The notes beneath the pieces were generated by a model. That model did not search any database, was not told where the DNA came from, and saw only the letters and a list, made by a program, of their open reading frames with translations. Of a stretch of 64,000 nt of DNA, positions 52,103 to 62,328 are shown piece after piece. Made by a program: the position numbers and the translations under genes. The DNA is from Thalassotalea sp. 1_MG-2023 (GTDB lineage Bacteria > Pseudomonadota > Gammaproteobacteria > Enterobacterales > Alteromonadaceae). The stretch spans positions 1 to 64,000 of the forward strand of contig NZ_JAUOPD010000012.1 in assembly GCF_030546745.1 (NCBI RefSeq), written 5' to 3'. Numbering within the stretch: position 1 is the first letter of the stretch; each line of letters begins with the position of its first letter.

Positions 52103-52444
52103 AACAATACCTTAATAGTTTAAACAGCTTTGTAAAAGAACGAATACAAAATCAACACTCTGATTTCGGCGGCGAATTATAGCAAACAGAAATAATAAAT
52201 GCGAGCAAATGTGAACAATGAAAAGGTTGTTTTTTGTTCGGTAATGTCATGAGTAAAACTTTAATAGATAATATAATCATAATTCAGAAAGATAAGCTCT
52301 ATTAAATTTAGCGTATTTACGTGCTTTTTTTACCATACAGGGGTATTGTTTTTATGCTAACATTATCCGCAGTTTTAGCCATCTAGATAGTTAATTTGAG
52401 CAACTTAATCGCTCGGTTTGATCAAGCAAAGAGATTTTAAGGTA
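52103..52444. other. Divergent suhB/trmJ intergenic region
   Basis: 342 bp without a credible gene. It is AT-rich with TATAAT-like words on both strands (for example near 52268-52280), so divergent promoters are likely, but I cannot assign a definite -35. A frame opening at 52418 only extends trmJ upstream. Confidence 0.35.
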
Positions 52445-53170
52445 ATGTTAGATTCTGTACGTATTGTGTTAGTAAACACTTCGGATTGTCGTAATATCGG
52501 TTCAGCAGCGCGAGCTATGAAAACCATGGGGTTAACTGAACTATATTTGGTTGACCCAATTGAGTTGCCAAATGGCCAAGCGCAAGCATTAGCAGCAGGA
52601 GCTACGGATGTTTTAGCAAATGCAAAAGTTGTTAAAACATTGGAAGACGCTGTTGAAGATTGTGGTTTAGTGGTTGGCACTAGTGCTCGGTCTCGCACAT
52701 TACCTTGGCCAATGTTAGAACCAAGGACGTGCGGTGAAAAAATGGTTGCTGAAGGGCAAAAATATCCGGTTGCATTAGTGTTTGGTCGTGAAAGTAGCGG
52801 CTTGACTAACGAAGAGTTACAGTTGTGTCATTTTCATGTGCAAATTCCAGCTAACCCTGAATATAGTTCATTAAATTTAGCCATGGCTGTGCAAACGTTA
52901 AGTTATGAAGTGCGTATGGCTTTTCTTGCGAGCGAAAATAAGCAATACGAAAATAATGATATTGAAGACTACCCAGTTGTCGAAGAAACAGAACGAATGT
53001 TTGAACACTTTGAACAAGCATTAAAAGCAACAGGTTTTATCGTACCTAGTCACCCAGGATTGGTTATGACTAAGTTACGTCGATTTATTAATCGTGCACG
53101 ACCTGATAGTAAAGAAGTTAAAATGTGGCGTGGAATTTTATCTTCGGTTGAAAAGTCAGCCAAGAAATAA
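52445..53170 (+). CDS. trmJ: tRNA (cytidine/uridine-2'-O-)-methyltransferase TrmJ
   Basis: A 241-aa SPOUT-class enzyme that 2'-O-methylates position 32 of certain tRNAs. N-terminal [26 protein letters not shown] and the trefoil-knot SAM site motifs [19 protein letters not shown] and [19 protein letters not shown] are plain. Positioned upstream of cysE and iscR, as in related genomes. The ATG at 52445 gives the normal N-terminus; the upstream ATG at 52418 does not. Confidence 0.94.
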   Translation: MLDSVRIVLVNTSDCRNIGSAARAMKTMGLTELYLVDPIELPNGQAQALAAGATDVLANAKVVKTLEDAVEDCGLVVGTSARSRTLPWPMLEPRTCGEKMVAEGQKYPVALVFGRESSGLTNEELQLCHFHVQIPANPEYSSLNLAMAVQTLSYEVRMAFLASENKQYENNDIEDYPVVEETERMFEHFEQALKATGFIVPSHPGLVMTKLRRFINRARPDSKEVKMWRGILSSVEKSAKK

Positions 53171-53201
53171 TGCGTTACAGCAGTAAAAGGAAATAGTAAT
53201 T

Positions 53202-54008
53202 ATGTTTAGTCGTATCAAAGAAGATATTCAAAGTGTCTTTGATCGAGATCCTGCCGCAAGAACCACATTTGAAGTGCTTACCAATTATCCGGGTATGCAT
53301 GCAATTTGGATCCACAGGCTAAGCAATAAACTCTGGCGAAATAACTGGAAGTTAATCGCGCGAATGCTTTCAACTTTTTCCCGATGGCTGACCGGTGTGG
53401 AAATTCATCCGGGGGCTAAACTTGGCCGGCGCTTTTTTATCGATCATGGCATGGGTGTTGTGATTGGTGAAACAGCTGAAATTGGCGATGATGTTACCTT
53501 GTATCACGGCGTTACTTTAGGTGGAACCAGTTGGAAAGCAGGTAAAAGACACCCTACGTTAGGCAATAACGTTGTTATTGGTGCCGGCGCGCAAGTGCTT
53601 GGGCCAATAAGAATTGGTGAAAACGGTAAAGTAGGCTCTAACTCCGTCGTGGTAAAAGATTTACCGGATAACGCGACTGCGGTTGGCATTCCCGGAAAAA
53701 TTGTTAATCCGAACAAAAATGGTACTGATGAGTTACGTGAGAAAACCGCGGAAAAATTTGGCTTTGATGCATACGCAGTATCGGAAGATAGCCCTGATCC
53801 AGTGGCAAAAGCGATAGGCCGTTTATTAGATCATGTGCATTTAATGGACAATAAAGTCGCTGATTTGTGCAAAGAAATTAACCGTATGGGCGGCGAAGTT
53901 TGTCAAGATGCTTTACCCGAATTAAGGGTAGGTGAGTTTATCGAAGACGAAGCTGCAGCAGCAGCACGACGTAGAAAAAAAATAGATTCATTCGACCCTG
54001 AAATATAA
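53202..54008 (+). CDS. cysE: Serine O-acetyltransferase
   Basis: A 268-aa cytoplasmic enzyme that makes O-acetylserine, the first committed step of cysteine synthesis. An N-terminal helical domain (about 1-70; [19 protein letters not shown]) precedes a left-handed beta-helix of hexapeptide repeats ([60 protein letters not shown]) with the active-site His-Asp and His residues. The C-terminal tail lacks an obvious terminal Ile but ends FDPEI. It supplies cysteine, substrate of IscS encoded downstream. Starts 31 bp after trmJ. Confidence 0.95.
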   Translation: MFSRIKEDIQSVFDRDPAARTTFEVLTNYPGMHAIWIHRLSNKLWRNNWKLIARMLSTFSRWLTGVEIHPGAKLGRRFFIDHGMGVVIGETAEIGDDVTLYHGVTLGGTSWKAGKRHPTLGNNVVIGAGAQVLGPIRIGENGKVGSNSVVVKDLPDNATAVGIPGKIVNPNKNGTDELREKTAEKFGFDAYAVSEDSPDPVAKAIGRLLDHVHLMDNKVADLCKEINRMGGEVCQDALPELRVGEFIEDEAAAAARRRKKIDSFDPEI

Positions 54009-54072
54009 TCGTTTAAAGCATTAGATCAGTGACTTGCCTATTAATAAAAGAAAAGTTCATTTCTTTCTTAAA

Positions 54073-54151
54073 ATACCTGAGTAAATTACTCAGGTATTCA
54101 TTGCAAAAACTATAAAGGTGTGTAGAATACTTGAGTATATTGCTCAGGTAT
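54073..54151 (+). promoter_or_regulatory. Two IscR-type palindromic operator sites
   Basis: Site 1, 54073-54097, is a perfect 25-bp palindrome (ATACCTGAGTAA, A, TTACTCAGGTAT). Site 2, 54127-54151, has the same length and 9 of 12 symmetric positions (ATACTTGAGTAT, A, TTGCTCAGGTAT). Centres are 54 bp apart. The ATAC-x-TGA-GT/CAGGTAT pattern resembles the IscR type-1 motif bound by [2Fe-2S]-IscR, so feedback repression of the isc operon is expected. Confidence 0.75.
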
Positions 54152-54155
54152 TTAT

Positions 54156-54183
54156 TTGACTATTTTATAGGGTTATGTAGAAT
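54156..54183 (+). promoter_or_regulatory. isc operon promoter
   Basis: -35 TTGACT (54156-54161), 16-bp spacer, -10 TAGAAT (54178-54183), directly after IscR site 2. Start near 54190, about 20 nt before the iscR ATG. Confidence 0.6.
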
Positions 54184-54209
54184 TGCGCGCAATTTTATTG
54201 AGGTAAAGA

Positions 54210-54710
54210 ATGAAACTCACATCTAAAGGGCGTTATGCCGTTACAGCTATGCTTGATGTTGCTATCCATGCAGCAGACGGGCCTGTCTCTTTAGCTGACA
54301 TTTCAGAACGTCAGGGAATTTCTTTATCTTACTTAGAGCAATTGTTTTCTCGTTTACGCAAGCACGGGCTTGTTAATAGTATTCGAGGCCCAGGCGGAGG
54401 GTATCGCCTTGGAAAATGCTCTGCTCAAATATATGTTGCTGATGTTATTTCAGCTGTTGATGAGAGCATTAATGCTACCCGGTGTGGTGGCAAAGGAGAT
54501 TGTCAGTCAGGTGATCAATGCTTAACGCATTCACTATGGACTGACTTAAGCAATCGTATTGAAGAATTTTTACAAGGTATTTCTTTGTCTGAGTTAGTTG
54601 AACAAAGAAATGTTAAACAGGTCTCAAAGCGGCAAGATAACTTGCAAAAGCGTGAAGAAAAGCACGCACTAGAGACCTTAATCGCAACGAATTTAATACA
54701 AAACTGTTAG
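54210..54710 (+). CDS. iscR: Fe-S cluster regulator IscR
   Basis: A 166-aa Rrf2-family regulator. N-terminal winged helix ([20 protein letters not shown]) and the [2Fe-2S] ligands Cys92, Cys98, Cys104 with His107, all at the E. coli positions. As holo-protein it represses isc transcription through type-1 sites such as those at 54073-54151. First gene of the isc operon, GAGGTAAAG upstream, 37 bp before iscS. Confidence 0.96.
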   Translation: MKLTSKGRYAVTAMLDVAIHAADGPVSLADISERQGISLSYLEQLFSRLRKHGLVNSIRGPGGGYRLGKCSAQIYVADVISAVDESINATRCGGKGDCQSGDQCLTHSLWTDLSNRIEEFLQGISLSELVEQRNVKQVSKRQDNLQKREEKHALETLIATNLIQNC

Positions 54711-54747
54711 CGCAGTAATGTCGATTAAAATTGGAGACAGTTAGTCA

Positions 54748-55962
54748 ATGAAGCTTCCTATTTATTTTGATTATTCAGCAACAACACCAGCAGATAAGCG
54801 TGTTGCTGAAAAAATGATGCAGTACCTAACTACAGATGGTTGTTACGGTAACCCAGCATCACGTTCACACAAATTTGGCTGGCAAGCTGAAGAAGCGGTT
54901 GATATTGCTAGAAACCAAATTGCAGACTTATTAAATGCTGACCCGCGTGAAATTGTTATAACGTCAGGCGCTACTGAGTCAAATAACCTTGCTATTAAAG
55001 GTGTTGCTAATTTCTATAGCAAAAAAGGCAAGCACATTATTACCTGTAAAACGGAACATAAAGCTGTGCTTGATACGTGTCGTGAATTAGAGCGTCAAGG
55101 GTTTGAAGTAACCTATTTAGACCCAGAAGCAAATGGCTTAATTGATTTAAACAAGCTTGCTGCAGCATTACGTGATGACACAGTGTTAGTGAGTATCATG
55201 CACGTAAATAATGAAATTGGTGTTATACAAGACATCGCTGAAATTGGTGAAATGTGTCGTGCACGTAAAATTGCTTTTCATGTTGATGCAGCACAAAGTG
55301 CCGGAAAAATCCCATTAGATATGCAACAGTTAAAAGTTGATCTTTTATCTATTTCTGCACACAAAATGTATGGTCCAAAAGGGATTGGCGCATTATATGT
55401 TCGCCGTAAACCTCGTATGCGTTTAGAAGCTCAAATGCATGGTGGTGGACACGAACGTGGTATGCGTAGTGGTACGTTACCAACACATCAAATTGTTGGT
55501 TTTGGTGAAGCGTGTCGTATTGCGAAAGAAGAAATGACACAAGACTTAGCGCACGTAACTGCCATGCGAGATCGCTTATGGGCTGGCATAGATAACTTAG
55601 AACAAGTATTTATTAATGGTGACGTTGATAAGCGTTATCCCGGTAATTTAAATGTCAGCTTCAACTTTGTTGAAGGTGAGTCGCTCATTATGGCACTAAA
55701 AGATTTAGCGGTATCAAGTGGCTCTGCTTGTACATCTGCAAGTTTAGAACCATCTTACGTGTTACGCGCGTTAGGATTAAATGACGAAATGGCACATAGC
55801 TCAATTCGCTTTAGCTTTGGCCGTTTTACTACCGAAGAAGAAGTCGATCATGCTATCAGTATTATTTCAAAAGCGATTGCACATTTACGTGAAATGTCAC
55901 CGCTTTGGGAAATGTATAAAGATGGTGTTGATTTAGATTCAGTTGAATGGGTAGCGCACTAA
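54748..55962 (+). CDS. iscS: Cysteine desulfurase IscS
   Basis: A 404-aa PLP enzyme that removes sulfur from cysteine for Fe-S clusters and tRNA thiolation. PLP-binding Lys206 ([10 protein letters not shown]) and the persulfide-carrying Cys328 ([14 protein letters not shown]) match E. coli numbering. Length matches E. coli IscS (404). GGAGA upstream of the ATG; 28 bp to iscU. Confidence 0.97.
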   Translation: MKLPIYFDYSATTPADKRVAEKMMQYLTTDGCYGNPASRSHKFGWQAEEAVDIARNQIADLLNADPREIVITSGATESNNLAIKGVANFYSKKGKHIITCKTEHKAVLDTCRELERQGFEVTYLDPEANGLIDLNKLAAALRDDTVLVSIMHVNNEIGVIQDIAEIGEMCRARKIAFHVDAAQSAGKIPLDMQQLKVDLLSISAHKMYGPKGIGALYVRRKPRMRLEAQMHGGGHERGMRSGTLPTHQIVGFGEACRIAKEEMTQDLAHVTAMRDRLWAGIDNLEQVFINGDVDKRYPGNLNVSFNFVEGESLIMALKDLAVSSGSACTSASLEPSYVLRALGLNDEMAHSSIRFSFGRFTTEEEVDHAISIISKAIAHLREMSPLWEMYKDGVDLDSVEWVAH

Positions 55963-55990
55963 TACGCTAGCGTTATCAGGAGAGAATATT

Positions 55991-56374
55991 ATGGCTTACA
56001 GTGAAAAAGTAATTGATCATTATGAGAACCCTCGTAATGTAGGTTCATTTAGCAAAGAAGATCCACAGATTGCAACCGGTATGGTTGGTGCTCCAGCTTG
56101 TGGTGATGTAATGAAACTTCAATTAAAAATTACCGAAGAAGGTATCATTGAAGATGCTAAATTTAAAACGTATGGTTGTGGTTCAGCAATCGCTTCAAGC
56201 TCACTTGTGACTGAGTGGGTTAAAGGCAAAAGTATTGATGAAGCATCGGGCATTAAAAACACTGACATCGCTGAAGAGTTAGCACTACCGCCAGTGAAAA
56301 TTCACTGCTCAATTCTAGCGGAAGATGCTATTAAAGCTGCGATTGAAGATTACCGTACAAAACACGGTGAATAG
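55991..56374 (+). CDS. iscU: Fe-S cluster assembly scaffold IscU
   Basis: A 127-aa scaffold. Cluster ligands Cys37 (GAPACGDV), Cys63 (TYGCGSA) and Cys106 (KIHCSIL), Asp39, and the HscA-recognition motif LPPVK at 99-103 are all present. 11 bp before iscA. Confidence 0.97.
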   Translation: MAYSEKVIDHYENPRNVGSFSKEDPQIATGMVGAPACGDVMKLQLKITEEGIIEDAKFKTYGCGSAIASSSLVTEWVKGKSIDEASGIKNTDIAEELALPPVKIHCSILAEDAIKAAIEDYRTKHGE

Positions 56375-56385
56375 GTAGGCATTGA

Positions 56386-56709
56386 ATGACTATTTCAATG
56401 ACTCCAGCCGCAGCAGAACGTGTCAGGTCTTTTGTTACAAATCGTGGTAAAGGACTTGGCTTGCGTTTAGGCGTAAAAACTACTGGTTGCTCAGGTTTAG
56501 CTTATGTACTTGAATTTGTAGATGAGCTTAACGATGACGATCAAATGTTTGAAGTTGATGACGTTAATATCATAATTGACGGTAAGAGCCTTGTTTACCT
56601 TGATGGCATTGAATTAGATTTTGTCAAAGAAGGGTTAAATGAAGGTTTTAAATTCACAAATCCCAATGCCAAAGGCGAATGTGGTTGTGGCGAAAGCTTT
56701 AACGTTTAA
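56386..56709 (+). CDS. iscA: Fe-S cluster assembly protein IscA
   Basis: A 107-aa A-type carrier with ligands Cys35 (TTGCSGLAY), Cys99 and Cys101 (GECGCGESF). Its role is transfer of [4Fe-4S] or iron to targets. 56 bp before hscB. Confidence 0.97.
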   Translation: MTISMTPAAAERVRSFVTNRGKGLGLRLGVKTTGCSGLAYVLEFVDELNDDDQMFEVDDVNIIIDGKSLVYLDGIELDFVKEGLNEGFKFTNPNAKGECGCGESFNV

Positions 56710-56765
56710 GCTTTCTGCTACCGATCTAGTTTCCTCTGACAACTAACCAACACTAAGTGGTAAAT

Positions 56766-57293
56766 GTGAACTATTTTGAAATATTCGGGCTTGAAGAAAA
56801 ATTTTCGCTTGAACTGAATACCTTAACAGAACGTTATCAAACCATTCAAAAAAGTGTGCACCCTGATCGCTTTGCTCATGCAAGCAATCAAGAGAAATTA
56901 CTTGCTGCAAAAAAATCTACACTGATAAACGATGCTTATCAAACGTTAAAAAATCCATTAAGTCGCGCTGAATATATGCTTGAGTTACGACATGTCTCGT
57001 TACCTAACGAACAGGCGTCATTCAGCGATAATGCTTTTTTGATGAGACAAATGGAATTGCGTGAAATGCTTGCAGAAGTAAAATTTGCTGATAACGTTGA
57101 AAGTGCTGTTTTTGAGGCGTCTCAAGTATTAGAAGTTGAGTTTGAACAACACTTCAAAGCAATGCAAGTTGCCTTAATTGATAATACGGAAGCATCGAAC
57201 AAGCAAGCAAGTGAATTGCTTCGTAAGCTTAAATTTTACCAAAAATTACATGTAGAGTTAGATCGTTTAGAAGATTTATTGTTTGACGATTAA
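56766..57293 (+). CDS. hscB: Co-chaperone HscB
   Basis: A 175-aa J-type co-chaperone. Starting at GTG 56766 (MNYFEIFGL) the HPD motif falls at 32-34, as in E. coli; a GTG at 56757 would add three residues. C-terminal three-helix IscU-binding domain with [12 protein letters not shown]. It delivers IscU to HscA and stimulates its ATPase. No strong ribosome site precedes the GTG, so modest translation is likely. Confidence 0.93.
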   Translation: MNYFEIFGLEEKFSLELNTLTERYQTIQKSVHPDRFAHASNQEKLLAAKKSTLINDAYQTLKNPLSRAEYMLELRHVSLPNEQASFSDNAFLMRQMELREMLAEVKFADNVESAVFEASQVLEVEFEQHFKAMQVALIDNTEASNKQASELLRKLKFYQKLHVELDRLEDLLFDD

Positions 57294-57331
57294 CTGACTC
57301 ACGTAAACCGACAAAATTAAAGAGCTCAAAC

Positions 57332-59194
57332 ATGGCGTTATTACAGATTGCAGAACCAGGCCAAAGTACTGTACCTCATGATCATAAATTGGCAATAGGT
57401 ATTGATTTAGGTACAACCAATTCATTGGTCGCCACTGTTAAAAGTGGTTTAGCAGAAACGATTTCTGATGATAAACAACGTGACATTTTGCCTTCCGTTG
57501 TCAGTTATCAGGAAAATGAAATTCTTGTAGGGGATGAAGCAAAGTCATTTTCTATTTCCGATCCTGAAAATACCATTGTTTCAGCAAAGCGCTTAATTGG
57601 CCGCTCATTAGCCGATATTCAAACCAAATATCCTTCACTGCCTTATCAGTTTTGTGGTGATGACTCTCATCCGAGCATTCAAACCCGAAGTGGTACGATA
57701 AACCCTGTACAAGTATCTGCACAATTATTACAACACTTAGGCCAACGGGCAGAACAAGCCCTTGGCGGCGAGTTAACTGGCGCTGTAATTACAGTGCCCG
57801 CATATTTCGATGATGCTCAACGCCAAAGCACTAAAGATGCGGCAAAGCTAGCAGGTTTAAATGTTCTAAGGTTATTAAACGAACCGACAGCTGCTGCGGT
57901 AGCTTATGGTTTAGATAGTAAACAGGAAGGAATTATTGCTGTTTATGATCTAGGTGGTGGTACCTTTGATATCTCCATTTTACGTCTTAATAAAGGTGTA
58001 TTTGAAGTGCTTGCAACTGGTGGTGATTCAGCGCTCGGTGGTGATGACTTTGATCAAGTTTTGGTTGACTTTATTATTGAACGTGCAGGGCTATCACGCC
58101 CGCTTTCTACTTCTGTGGAACGTCAATTATTAGAACAAGCAACACAAACCAAAGAAGCGTTATCATCAAGTGAAATACATAAAATAACAGTGCCTCTTGC
58201 CAATGGCGATGAATGGCAAGGTGAGATTAGCAAAGCAGAATTTGAACAGCTGATACAGCCTTTGGTGAGTAAAACCATGAGGGCTTGTCGTAGAGCACTA
58301 AAAGATGCAGAGGTTAGCGCCGCTGATGTGAAAGAAGTAGTAATGGTAGGCGGTTCTACACGTGTACCATTAGTGAGAACTGAAGCAGAAAGCTTTTTCA
58401 AACAAACACCTCTCACCTCAATTGATCCTGATAAAGTTGTCGCTATTGGTGCAGCTATTCAAGCGGATATATTAGCCGGTAACAAGCCAGACAGTGATGT
58501 GCTTTTACTTGATGTAATACCATTATCGCTCGGTTTAGAAACCATGGGCGGCTTAGTAGAAAAAGTCATTGCTCGTAACACCACGATACCTGTTGCAAAA
58601 GCACAAGAATTTACCACCTTTAAAGATGGTCAAACAGCGATGGCGATACATGTGTTGCAAGGTGAGCGTGAACTTGTTGATGACTGCCGCTCACTAGCAC
58701 GTTTTGAGTTACATGATATTCCACCTATGGCTGCAGGTGCTGCACATATTCGTGTGACGTTTAAGGTTGATGCGGATGGTTTACTGGCTGTGACAGCCAT
58801 GGAAAAATCGACTGGTGTTGAAGCAAGTATAGAAGTTAAACCTTCTTTTGGATTAGCAGATAACGAAATCACGGAAATGTTACAAGCTTCAGTTGCTAAT
58901 GCCCAAGAAGATATGCAAGCGCGTATGCTTAAAGAACAACAAGTTGAAGCCGCACGGGTGATTGAATCCGTTAGTGCTGCCTTGTCAGCTGATAGTCATT
59001 TATTATCAACCGATGAAGTAGCCGACATTGAAAAAGTACTGGCTGAATTAGCGAAAGTTAGTCAAGAGCAAAGTGCTGATGCGGTTGAAGCAGTGATAGA
59101 AAAAGTAAACGTGAAAACAGCGGCCTTTGCAGAACGCAGAATGGACGCTTCGATTAATAAAGCCTTGTCAGGCCACACGGTTGACGACTTATAG
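57332..59194 (+). CDS. hscA: Fe-S specific Hsp70 chaperone HscA
   Basis: A 620-aa Hsp70. ATPase motifs [58 protein letters not shown] and [13 protein letters not shown] are intact, followed by the substrate-binding domain ([17 protein letters not shown]) and a helical lid. It binds the LPPVK loop of IscU and releases the cluster. 38 bp after hscB and 18 bp before fdx. Confidence 0.97.
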   Translation: MALLQIAEPGQSTVPHDHKLAIGIDLGTTNSLVATVKSGLAETISDDKQRDILPSVVSYQENEILVGDEAKSFSISDPENTIVSAKRLIGRSLADIQTKYPSLPYQFCGDDSHPSIQTRSGTINPVQVSAQLLQHLGQRAEQALGGELTGAVITVPAYFDDAQRQSTKDAAKLAGLNVLRLLNEPTAAAVAYGLDSKQEGIIAVYDLGGGTFDISILRLNKGVFEVLATGGDSALGGDDFDQVLVDFIIERAGLSRPLSTSVERQLLEQATQTKEALSSSEIHKITVPLANGDEWQGEISKAEFEQLIQPLVSKTMRACRRALKDAEVSAADVKEVVMVGGSTRVPLVRTEAESFFKQTPLTSIDPDKVVAIGAAIQADILAGNKPDSDVLLLDVIPLSLGLETMGGLVEKVIARNTTIPVAKAQEFTTFKDGQTAMAIHVLQGERELVDDCRSLARFELHDIPPMAAGAAHIRVTFKVDADGLLAVTAMEKSTGVEASIEVKPSFGLADNEITEMLQASVANAQEDMQARMLKEQQVEAARVIESVSAALSADSHLLSTDEVADIEKVLAELAKVSQEQSADAVEAVIEKVNVKTAAFAERRMDASINKALSGHTVDDL

Positions 59195-59212
59195 AAGAGT
59201 AAAGAGACAATC

Positions 59213-59551
59213 ATGCCAAAAATTATCGTATTACCAAATGAAGATTTATGCCCTGATGGCGCTGTATTAGAAGCAGAAGCAGGTGAAAGCGTATTAAATG
59301 TTGCGTTAAAGAATGACATTGATATTGAACATGCCTGTGAAAAAGTATGTGCTTGTACAACTTGTCATGTGATTATTCGTGAAGGTTTTGATTCTTTAGA
59401 TGAGAGTGATGAACTAGAAGACGACATGCTAGATAAAGCATGGGGCTTAGAGCCTGAGTCACGACTTGGCTGCCAAGCCATTGTCGCCGATGAAGATTTA
59501 GTGGTTGAAATACCAAAGTATACTGTGAATATGGTGTCTGAAAATCACTAG
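59213..59551 (+). CDS. fdx: [2Fe-2S] ferredoxin Fdx of the isc system
   Basis: A 112-aa adrenodoxin-type ferredoxin. Ligands Cys42, Cys48, Cys51 and Cys87 (ACEKVCACTTCHV and SRLGCQAIV), plus the extra Cys46 near the active site. It supplies electrons for cluster assembly. The operon ends here; no iscX follows before the terminator, unlike E. coli. Confidence 0.96.
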   Translation: MPKIIVLPNEDLCPDGAVLEAEAGESVLNVALKNDIDIEHACEKVCACTTCHVIIREGFDSLDESDELEDDMLDKAWGLEPESRLGCQAIVADEDLVVEIPKYTVNMVSENH

Positions 59552-59575
59552 TTGATTTGCTTAAAAGAAAATTAT

Positions 59576-59609
59576 AAGGGTAATAGCAGAGATGTTATTA
59601 CCCTTTTTT
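59576..59609 (+). terminator. Rho-independent terminator of the isc operon
   Basis: Perfect 10-bp stem AAGGGTAATA/TATTACCCTT (59576-59585, 59596-59605) with a 10-base loop and a T-run to 59609, 25 bp after the fdx stop. Confidence 0.9.
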
Positions 59610-59989
59610 AGTTTTGGCGAAGTAAGATTTTTCGGTTGGTTGATTATTGAATAGGCTACTCATTTTTGACCTCAAATAATTTTGATTGCTTATGAGCTAA
59701 GGTATTGTTAACACAAAAGTCTCTATGTAAATAGCAAAACCTCAACTTTAACAACATAATTAGAACCGCCGTTTGAGTTTTTGAAATGTTCTTATATTTC
59801 AATCCATTGTGTTTTTGATGATGCGGAAGTCCCTGATTGAATGAGAGGTTTATCGAACGGACATTGTGACCGGTTGAATATTATTCCAGTTCAAGGAAAG
59901 TGATTATTTCGAATGTTATTCGTTGAAGTAAAGTCTACTATTCAGTAAGTTGTGTGGTGATTGTTAATTTACTAATTTTAGGGACAAAA
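59610..59989. other. Non-coding lead-in to the accessory region, with 13-mer repeat
   Basis: 380 bp without a gene. It contains GGACATTGTGACC at 59859-59871, a word found again at 61694-61706. No clear promoter, but AGGGA at 59980-59984 serves the next gene. Base composition shifts slightly toward T-rich spacer. Confidence 0.45.
59859..59871 (+). repeat. Copy 1 of 13-mer GGACATTGTGACC
   Basis: Identical to 61694-61706 and 10 of 13 to 62292-62304. Each copy flanks a transcription-unit-sized block of the unknown genes. Confidence 0.5.
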
Positions 59990-60571
59990 ATGAAAGACTT
60001 CTTCTTCGGAAATATTAACAAAGAGCGAATCAAGAACATCTATAGTATTGAACTTCATCAATTAACTGATGTGGCTGAAAAGGTTGATGCAGATTACTTC
60101 ACTAAACAACTCAATCGCCTCTTAACTAGTGTTGATGGTAACCTTATCGTAGATCACGGTAGTTCTATGCCGTCACTTTATAAGTTATTAAACAAAACTC
60201 ATTCGAGTGAAATAGGGATGGTTGAAATTGGTGCTAGAACTGACATAAATGATTCCGTTAAGGCTACTCTCGAATGTTCATTATATTTAGAAAACGGTAT
60301 ATTGAACTTAAGGCCTCATTGGTGCGCATACAAAGACATTCGCGCAGATGAGATCATATCTACTTTGTTAGTTCCTTTACATGAAAATAGCCTTATTAGT
60401 AAAACCTTTACTATTTGGTCAGAAGGTGAAGCTGAACGATTTCCAGAAGATGTAGAATCACAGGTGAGTTGTTTGTTTTCTTTATCAGGATATCCGTATT
60501 ATTCGACATCTGATGATGAGAAGCGAATGGATAGGTATAAGCAGGAAATAAACTCAATAATGAATAAATGA
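59990..60571 (+). CDS. Hypothetical protein, accessory region
   Basis: A 193-aa soluble protein that I do not recognise. It starts MKDFFFGNINKERIKNIYSI, has a mixed alpha/beta pattern, a central repeated-strand segment MVEIGARTDINDSVKATLEC and YLENGILNLRPHWCAYK, and ends in a basic helix (KRMDRYKQEINSIMNK). No signal peptide or membrane helix. The ATG at 59990 with AGGGA upstream is preferred over GTG 59954. It is separated by 69 bp from the next gene on the same strand, likely co-transcribed. Function unknown. Confidence 0.55.
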   Translation: MKDFFFGNINKERIKNIYSIELHQLTDVAEKVDADYFTKQLNRLLTSVDGNLIVDHGSSMPSLYKLLNKTHSSEIGMVEIGARTDINDSVKATLECSLYLENGILNLRPHWCAYKDIRADEIISTLLVPLHENSLISKTFTIWSEGEAERFPEDVESQVSCLFSLSGYPYYSTSDDEKRMDRYKQEINSIMNK

Positions 60572-60640
60572 ATAAATGAATAAATCAAAAAATTAATGAG
60601 AGTTTTGGCCGTGAATGTTTAATTGAAAGTAGGAATTAAT

Positions 60641-61678
60641 ATGGATAAGTTGTCGAGTATATTTAATATCATGGATAAGATGTACCCTAAACATCTAAGA
60701 CAAATGAATGATACTCTTCGCCAGATAGGCGTTCATCAAAATCCATATGATGATGTCATACGAGGCATTGGTTCACCATATGGTGATCTGATGGGGTCAC
60801 TTGGTGTGTGGGAAAGGCAATTTGGGATCAATCACCAAATTAAACAGCTACAAGGCTCACTGAATAACCTACTTATACCTGAATTTCCGACAATTGAAGA
60901 CAAACTTACTAGTGTTGTGGGGCGTACTGGCCTTGAGTTATTACAAATTAATAGTTTAGATACCTATTTAAAAACCTACCAGCCAGCATCTACTACAGTC
61001 CAACAAGCGCTAGATATCCAGCGTAACTTATCTTTATCTGGGTATCTAAATGAATATGATTTGTTCAAACAATTCTCTTTACCTAGAAGTCCTGTCGAAT
61101 CACTGATGAAAGAAATCTCATCGATGCAGTTAGGTTCTTTACAAAACTTAATTTCTAGTTTCTCAATTACTGAGAGTGACTATGAAGGTTATGGTGAATT
61201 TGATGACGAGCTAGAAAACTTAGACGAAGAAGAGTCAGAGCAGTTAGTCAACCAAGCAATAACTTCAGTTCAGAATAACGATGATTTTTCAGAGTTATCA
61301 CCTCAAATCAAAGTGATTTTATATAAGGTATTGCTCTTTATATTTTATGCCACGGCCAATACAGTTGTCGGTATTTTAGTAATAGATAGTTGGAAGCAGT
61401 ACAAAAATTCATCAAAACCTAAAATATCACAAATGCAGTCAATATTTCCTGTCGAATGTTTAAACCGCTGCCGAAGTATTAATAGAAATAATGCAAAGTT
61501 ATACTCTGATCCCAATCGAAAATCTGAAGTATTATTTGAGCCAGAAAAGGGAACATTGCTTTATGTGCTGGATAAAGAAGGTAAAAGCTGGTTGAAGGTA
61601 CAGGTTAAAGATATTGAAACAGATACGGTTCAAATTGGTTGGCTCATGAATAGCTATACCAACAGAATACGATTTTGA
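60641..61678 (+). CDS. Hypothetical protein with one membrane helix and C-terminal SH3-like domain
   Basis: A 345-aa protein, start ATG 60641 with AGGA upstream (TTG 60623 would add six residues). Residues 1-190 are polar and helical without a known domain; about 190-222 is very acidic (FDDELENLDEEESEQ); a hydrophobic helix follows at about 228-252 (VILYKVLLFIFYATANTVVG); residues 280-345 resemble a bacterial SH3 (RNNAKLYSDPNRKSEVLFEP, then KEGKSWLKVQV and GWLMNSY). The membrane helix with the acidic N-part suggests the SH3 domain lies on the opposite side from the large N-part. Function unknown; no known defence domain is certain. Confidence 0.6.
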   Translation: MDKLSSIFNIMDKMYPKHLRQMNDTLRQIGVHQNPYDDVIRGIGSPYGDLMGSLGVWERQFGINHQIKQLQGSLNNLLIPEFPTIEDKLTSVVGRTGLELLQINSLDTYLKTYQPASTTVQQALDIQRNLSLSGYLNEYDLFKQFSLPRSPVESLMKEISSMQLGSLQNLISSFSITESDYEGYGEFDDELENLDEEESEQLVNQAITSVQNNDDFSELSPQIKVILYKVLLFIFYATANTVVGILVIDSWKQYKNSSKPKISQMQSIFPVECLNRCRSINRNNAKLYSDPNRKSEVLFEPEKGTLLYVLDKEGKSWLKVQVKDIETDTVQIGWLMNSYTNRIRF

Positions 61679-61693
61679 GTAATTGTGACGTGT

Positions 61694-61706
61694 GGACATT
61701 GTGACC
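61694..61706 (+). repeat. Copy 2 of 13-mer GGACATTGTGACC
   Basis: Identical to 59859-59871, 1835 bp away, and lying just after the SH3-like gene. An overlapping TTGTGAC word occurs at 61683-61689. Confidence 0.5.
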
Positions 61707-61779
61707 AACAGATTATATGCCGTTAGCTTGAATCGTGCTTGTAAGTTTGATCTCTCGGGGGTTAGGAGTGTATTGAAAA

Positions 61780-62286
61780 ATGACTAAAGATGAAATGATC
61801 AAAAACTCTTTATGGCAAGTGACTATTTATGCAGCCTTTCAGAGAGCCAAAATATACTCTGATAGTGCAACGGATGAGGATAAAAAAGCCTTAAAGCAAT
61901 CATTGAAAAATGAGGTAGCTAAAATAATCATAAATTATAGTAGCCCTGTCTCAGAGGCTGCACATTTTTCCAATATATCTTTAATAGCCAAAAACATTAA
62001 TACAGAGTGGTCATTTGCTTTAAGCAATAGAGCAATTTCGATTGGTGTTATCCAAAAGGCACTAAACTTGTATTTAAAGCTAATGTGGTGTCTTAACGAA
62101 ATACCTGAACCGCCACATTGTCCTTTAGACAAAGTGATAATCGATAAACTTGCCTTTAAGCATCGTAAGAGTTGGACGAAAATAACCAATATAGAGACTT
62201 ATGAGGAACTGATTAATCAGTTGAAAGAACTATCGGGTGATAAGTCGTTGGCAGCTTGGGAGCTGGAAGAATATGAAAAACCTTAG
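61780..62286 (+). CDS. Hypothetical protein, accessory region
   Basis: A 168-aa, mostly helical, soluble protein (MTKDEMIKNSLWQVTIYAAF, then helices with SNRAISIGVIQKALNLYLKL and a proline-rich EIPEPPHCPLDKVIIDKLAF). No family recognised. AGGAG at 61764-61768 precedes the ATG. It stands 101 bp after the previous gene with the 13-mer between. Codon use is a little richer in rare AT-ending codons than the isc genes, compatible with recent acquisition. Confidence 0.55.
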   Translation: MTKDEMIKNSLWQVTIYAAFQRAKIYSDSATDEDKKALKQSLKNEVAKIIINYSSPVSEAAHFSNISLIAKNINTEWSFALSNRAISIGVIQKALNLYLKLMWCLNEIPEPPHCPLDKVIIDKLAFKHRKSWTKITNIETYEELINQLKELSGDKSLAAWELEEYEKP

Positions 62287-62328
62287 TAATAGGGCATTGT
62301 GTCTGATTGAACGCTTGCTAAAAATAGC

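Noticed and set aside
59756-61770. Integron gene cassettes with attC sites
   Set aside because: One GTTGAAT core-like word (59873-59879) exists, but the paired R and L boxes, the folded attC structure and an integrase are not visible; the cassette spacing is also wrong.
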